Of a DNA stretch of 8,332 nt, positions 6,019 through 8,332 are shown piece after piece (position 1 is the first letter of the stretch; every line of letters starts with the position of its first letter). The notes beneath the pieces were generated by a model. That model was not told the origin of the DNA, ran no database searches, and worked only from the letters and a program-made list of their open reading frames with translations. The stretch comes from Candidatus Sumerlaeota bacterium (GTDB lineage Bacteria > Sumerlaeota > Sumerlaeia > SLMS01), in assembly GCA_020850785.1 (NCBI GenBank), contig JADZDZ010000356.1:1-8332 (forward strand). The letters run 5' to 3'. A program made the translations under genes and the position numbers.

Positions 6019-6582
6019 ATGCACTACTCCTCAAAGATCCCTTTCCTGAGAAAGAGCCGCCAGCGGGCCTTTACGCTGGTCGAGGTGATGATCGCCGTCG
6101 CGATCTTCGCCATCACGCTGCTGGGCTACCTGATGGGCCTGTTCTACCTTCAGCGCCAGAATCGCGCGATCACCCAGCGCGAGATCGCCATGCAGAAGGC
6201 GGTGGAGATCACAGAGCTTTTCAAGAACAGCACGTACACCGATATCGCCTACAGCACGACGGCGCTGCCAAAGTATCTTCGTCGAAATTCTGCGGGCTCT
6301 TGGTACACGATCTGGAAGATTCCCGAAAACTCATCCCAGTGGCTGACGTTGCCGGTGGAGGATGTTAATCCCGCCAGCGCCTCAGACCCCACCGTCATCA
6401 CCAACAAGCTGCCTGACGGGGCTTGGACCTGCAATATCTCCACCGTGACCCAGGGAACGACGCCCAGTTGGTCCTTCCGCCGTGTTGCGGTCAGCGTGCG
6501 CTGGCGATTGCTGGCCGGCCGCGGGAATTACCAGACGGTAACATCAACAACAGACATCAGCCCGAATTTTTCCTGGTTGTGA
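6019..6582 (+). CDS. Prepilin-like minor pilin, PilV/GspI type
   Basis: This 187-residue protein carries a type III prepilin signal. A basic leader (MHYSSKIPFLRKSRQRA, residues 1-17) is followed by FTLVEVMIAVAIFAITLLGY, with the conserved Glu at mature position +5 (Glu22) and a hydrophobic helix of about 24 residues. A prepilin peptidase should cut before Phe18 and methylate it. Ala instead of the usual Gly stands at -1. The rest is a small globular domain with AWTCNIS and late strands RVAVSVRWRLL and YQTVTSTTDI, typical of PilV/GspI-like minor pilins. The frame is open back to ATG 5938, but 6019 gives a leader of normal length; its ribosome site is weak (AAGGA 16 bases upstream). It is the first of three prepilin-like genes, with the next start only 10 bases after its stop. 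Assignment to pilus versus type II secretion is not possible here. Confidence 0.85.
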   Translation: MHYSSKIPFLRKSRQRAFTLVEVMIAVAIFAITLLGYLMGLFYLQRQNRAITQREIAMQKAVEITELFKNSTYTDIAYSTTALPKYLRRNSAGSWYTIWKIPENSSQWLTLPVEDVNPASASDPTVITNKLPDGAWTCNISTVTQGTTPSWSFRRVAVSVRWRLLAGRGNYQTVTSTTDISPNFSWL

Positions 6583-6584
6583 GG
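6581..6584 (+). promoter_or_regulatory. Ribosome binding site overlapping the previous stop codon
   Basis: GAGG overlaps the TGA stop (6580-6582) of the first prepilin gene and lies 8 bases before ATG 6593. It chooses 6593 over the out-of-frame ATG at 6588, which would yield only two codons. It implies coupled translation of the two prepilins. Confidence 0.6.
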
Positions 6585-6592
6585 CGCATGAC

Positions 6593-7180
6593 ATGATTAC
6601 GTTTCCCACATCGCGAAATCGCCGCGCCACCACGCTGACGGAAGTCATGATCTCGGTTCCGATCGCTGCCGCGTTTGGAATCCTGACGGTGACGGTTCTT
6701 GCTGTTTCTGGTTTCATCTTTAGGGACATCACCGATGAGTCCCACTTTCGCAAGGACGCCAGCTGGGTTATGATCAATCTGGAGAGGGACCTTCGTTCCT
6801 CTGAATCCGCGATGATCGCGGCGGATTACACGGCGACCCCGACGGCGACGACCTACAACGGGAACTGCATCTACATCGTCAATCGCACGAACCCCGCAGG
6901 CGAGCAAAACAGGGCTTATTATTTCTATCAGGACAACGCCTGGCAGCGCGGACGCATCTACCGCGATCTGGACACGTCAACCCCTCCGGACCCGGACGAT
7001 GACGAGGAGTTGACGCGAAACGCCACCGCCTTCGAATTGCGCCGCAATCCGACAGGGGCCGGTGCGGAATATCGCATCGCAATTCGCGGCGATGCCAAGA
7101 CCCAGCGCATTATGGGAAATGCAAGTGCGCAGGGAAATCGCCTGATTATTTCCACGACCATCCGCCCACGCCGCAACTAA
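6593..7180 (+). CDS. Prepilin-like minor pilin, PilW/GspJ type
   Basis: This 195-residue protein has a short basic leader (MITFPTSRNRRA, 1-12) followed by TTLTEVMISVPIAAAFGILT, with Glu17 at mature +5 and a hydrophobic helix to about residue 43. The predicted cleavage is Ala12/Thr13, so both the usual Gly(-1) and Phe(+1) are absent. Next comes DESHFRKDASWVMINLERDLRSSES, a helix pattern common in PilW/GspJ-like proteins, which often have 'R-x-x-x-x-L-x-R-D-L/I-R-x-A' here. The remainder is a globular part with a strand NCIYIVNR, a very acidic loop (DLDTSTPPDPDDDEE, about 123-137) and a basic C-terminus (RPRRN). It lies between the PilV-like and PilX-like genes, and is expected to join a minor-pilin priming or tip complex in the inner membrane. 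The acidic loop could bind calcium, which is speculation. Confidence 0.82.
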   Translation: MITFPTSRNRRATTLTEVMISVPIAAAFGILTVTVLAVSGFIFRDITDESHFRKDASWVMINLERDLRSSESAMIAADYTATPTATTYNGNCIYIVNRTNPAGEQNRAYYFYQDNAWQRGRIYRDLDTSTPPDPDDDEELTRNATAFELRRNPTGAGAEYRIAIRGDAKTQRIMGNASAQGNRLIISTTIRPRRN

Positions 7181-7215
7181 CCCTCCAACCCACACCACAC
7201 GAGACACATTGGCTG

Positions 7216-7221
7216 AAAGGA
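7216..7221 (+). promoter_or_regulatory. Ribosome binding site of the PilX-like gene
   Basis: AAAGGA lies 7 bases before ATG 7229, with a second AAAAGG directly after it. This fixes the start of the last gene, 48 bases after the previous stop. The intervening stretch is rich in CA and CC and shows no hairpin. Confidence 0.6.
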
Positions 7222-7228
7222 AAAGGCA

Positions 7229-8332
7229 ATGAAAGCGCTGAAGAGTTTGATGAGAGGCAAATCACAACGAAAAGGATCCATCCTCGTGATGGTCCTCGTC
7301 GTTTCGACGGTGCTGTGGCTCTCGATCATCTATTCGATGTCCGCGATGACGGATTCGCGCACGCTCTCGCTGCAGAATATCGAGCATGACCGGGCGTTGA
7401 TGCTGGCACAGTCGGGCCTTTCGCAGGGCATCGAGTGGCTCAACGTGCAGGGCACGCAGCCCACGACGGACACGACGCTTGATCCCACCACGGTGATCAG
7501 CAATCCGAACTCGGCCAACTATGATCTGGACGTGAAAATTTTCCCGGCGGTGGTCAGTTCAAACGCTGTCTGGACGATTTCCTCCACGGCGACCTACAAG
7601 CCGAACACGGGTACCGTGGCAAAGGCCTTCAGCCGTCGCGTGCAGGCGACCGTCTATCAGCAGAACTTCGCCCGCTACGAGCAGTTCACCGACAAGACGG
7701 ATGTGTGGACTCCAGGTTATCTTCACTTTTATGGCTTCAACGCGGTGTATTTCGGGCCGTTCCATGTGAACTCCGGCATGGGCCTGTGGCCGAATCTTTG
7801 GTTTGTTGATGAAAGCACCGGCGCCGCGCCCGATGGCATCTATTACTACGCCAATTACAACGCCTATGTGAACGCAGTCTATAACAAGGTCTCGTCCAAG
7901 ACACGCATCAACATCATGCAGTACTATAACAGCACCTACCAGTTCGCGCCCAAGTTCTACAAGGGCCTTCAACGCATCAATAATATTTCCATTCCCCAGG
8001 ACCTGAGCGTTGACCAGCGTTCCAGCGCGCTCCGTTCCAATGCGGGCCTCAACCTCCCCACGGACTTGGCGACATATCTTGATCCTGTTACCAATGCGCC
8101 GTTCTACGACAGCATGAAGGGGAGTAAGTTTGTGATCGTCGCGGAGGACCCAACAGGCGCGCAGAACGATGGTGTTCTGAAGATTCGCCAATACCGCGGC
8201 AAGATTTCCGGCGTTCCCCAGTATGGACCGGAAGTCACCAAGTCCATCAGCTCCATCAACGGCGCGATGATTGTCACCGGCGACATCGAGTCACTGAAGG
8301 GAACCTTGGATGGCAGGTTGACGATTGGCGCG
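7229..8332 (+). CDS. PilX/GspK-like pilus assembly protein with DUF4900 features, cut by the right edge
   Basis: The frame is open for 368 codons from ATG 7229 to the last base with no stop, so the C-terminus is missing. A basic leader (MKALKSLMRGKSQRKG, 1-16) precedes SILVMVLVVSTVLWLSIIYS, a prepilin-like helix with Gly at -1 but Met, not Glu, at +5. Loss of Glu5 is a mark of GspK and is also seen in some PilX proteins that sit at the pilus tip. The helix runs into DRALMLAQSGLSQGIEWLN, the usual PilX-type continuation. After a beta-rich part (about 85-145) comes FARYEQFTD (147-155) and GPFHVN (176-181), then a Tyr-rich stretch (about 205-250), IPQDL, and GAMIVTGDIESLKGTLDGRLTI near the edge. 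These resemble the DUF4900 family pattern as I remember it (RYAYFT, GPVHSN, GTLDGRVTI). It is third in a PilV-PilW-PilX-like order. A type IV pilus or pseudopilus tip role is inferred. Confidence 0.82.
   Translation, partial: MKALKSLMRGKSQRKGSILVMVLVVSTVLWLSIIYSMSAMTDSRTLSLQNIEHDRALMLAQSGLSQGIEWLNVQGTQPTTDTTLDPTTVISNPNSANYDLDVKIFPAVVSSNAVWTISSTATYKPNTGTVAKAFSRRVQATVYQQNFARYEQFTDKTDVWTPGYLHFYGFNAVYFGPFHVNSGMGLWPNLWFVDESTGAAPDGIYYYANYNAYVNAVYNKVSSKTRINIMQYYNSTYQFAPKFYKGLQRINNISIPQDLSVDQRSSALRSNAGLNLPTDLATYLDPVTNAPFYDSMKGSKFVIVAEDPTGAQNDGVLKIRQYRGKISGVPQYGPEVTKSISSINGAMIVTGDIESLKGTLDGRLTIGA

Noticed and set aside
7559..8191. A 210-codon open frame on the - strand near the right edge
   Set aside because: It lies opposite a continuous 368-codon + strand frame that has a ribosome site, a prepilin helix and DUF4900-like motifs, so it is a shadow.

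Overview
The window reads almost entirely on the + strand and comes from a GC-rich (roughly 60% by eye) Gram-negative-type bacterium. LpxK (lipid A 4'-kinase) implies an outer membrane with lipopolysaccharide, and prepilin-like proteins imply a type IV pilus or type II secretion-like machine. The two-subunit E1 pyruvate dehydrogenase, the divergent prepilins and the DUF4900-like protein would fit a less-studied diderm lineage (PVC, Sumerlaeota or Hydrogenedentota-like). That placement is a guess and cannot be proved from this sequence.

Region 1 (1-4619) looks like one operon. It starts with the last 36 codons of what is probably pyruvate dehydrogenase E1 alpha. E1 beta (pdhB) and the E2 dihydrolipoyl acetyltransferase (pdhC) follow. 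Next, 16 bases after pdhC, comes an unrecognised secreted protein of 389 residues made of two copies of one domain. Last, 7 bases further on, is gluQ, the tRNA-Asp queuosine glutamylating enzyme. No E3 (lipoamide dehydrogenase) gene lies in the window. The PDH genes together turn pyruvate into acetyl-CoA; the secreted protein and GluQ have no obvious role in that and may simply share the transcript. A weak hairpin followed by five T's after gluQ may end this unit.

Region 2 (4620-5880) holds lpxK, whose start codon is uncertain because no in-frame ATG or GTG lies near the expected N-terminus. A strong 8-bp hairpin with only a short T stretch follows it.

Region 3 (5881-8332) opens with an AT-rich regulatory stretch carrying a perfect 7-bp inverted repeat over a possible -35 box. 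It then encodes three consecutive proteins with N-terminal prepilin-type helices: a PilV/GspI-like, a PilW/GspJ-like and a PilX/GspK-like protein with DUF4900 features. The last runs off the right edge. The order matches minor-pilin operons, so this is probably the tip or priming complex of a type IV pilus or pseudopilus.

I saw no tRNA, rRNA, CRISPR array, insertion sequence or integrase. Neither intergenic gap over 100 bases (4620-4763, 5841-6018) appears to hide a gene. The most novel items are the secreted duplicated-domain protein inside the PDH-gluQ operon and the divergent prepilin processing sites.
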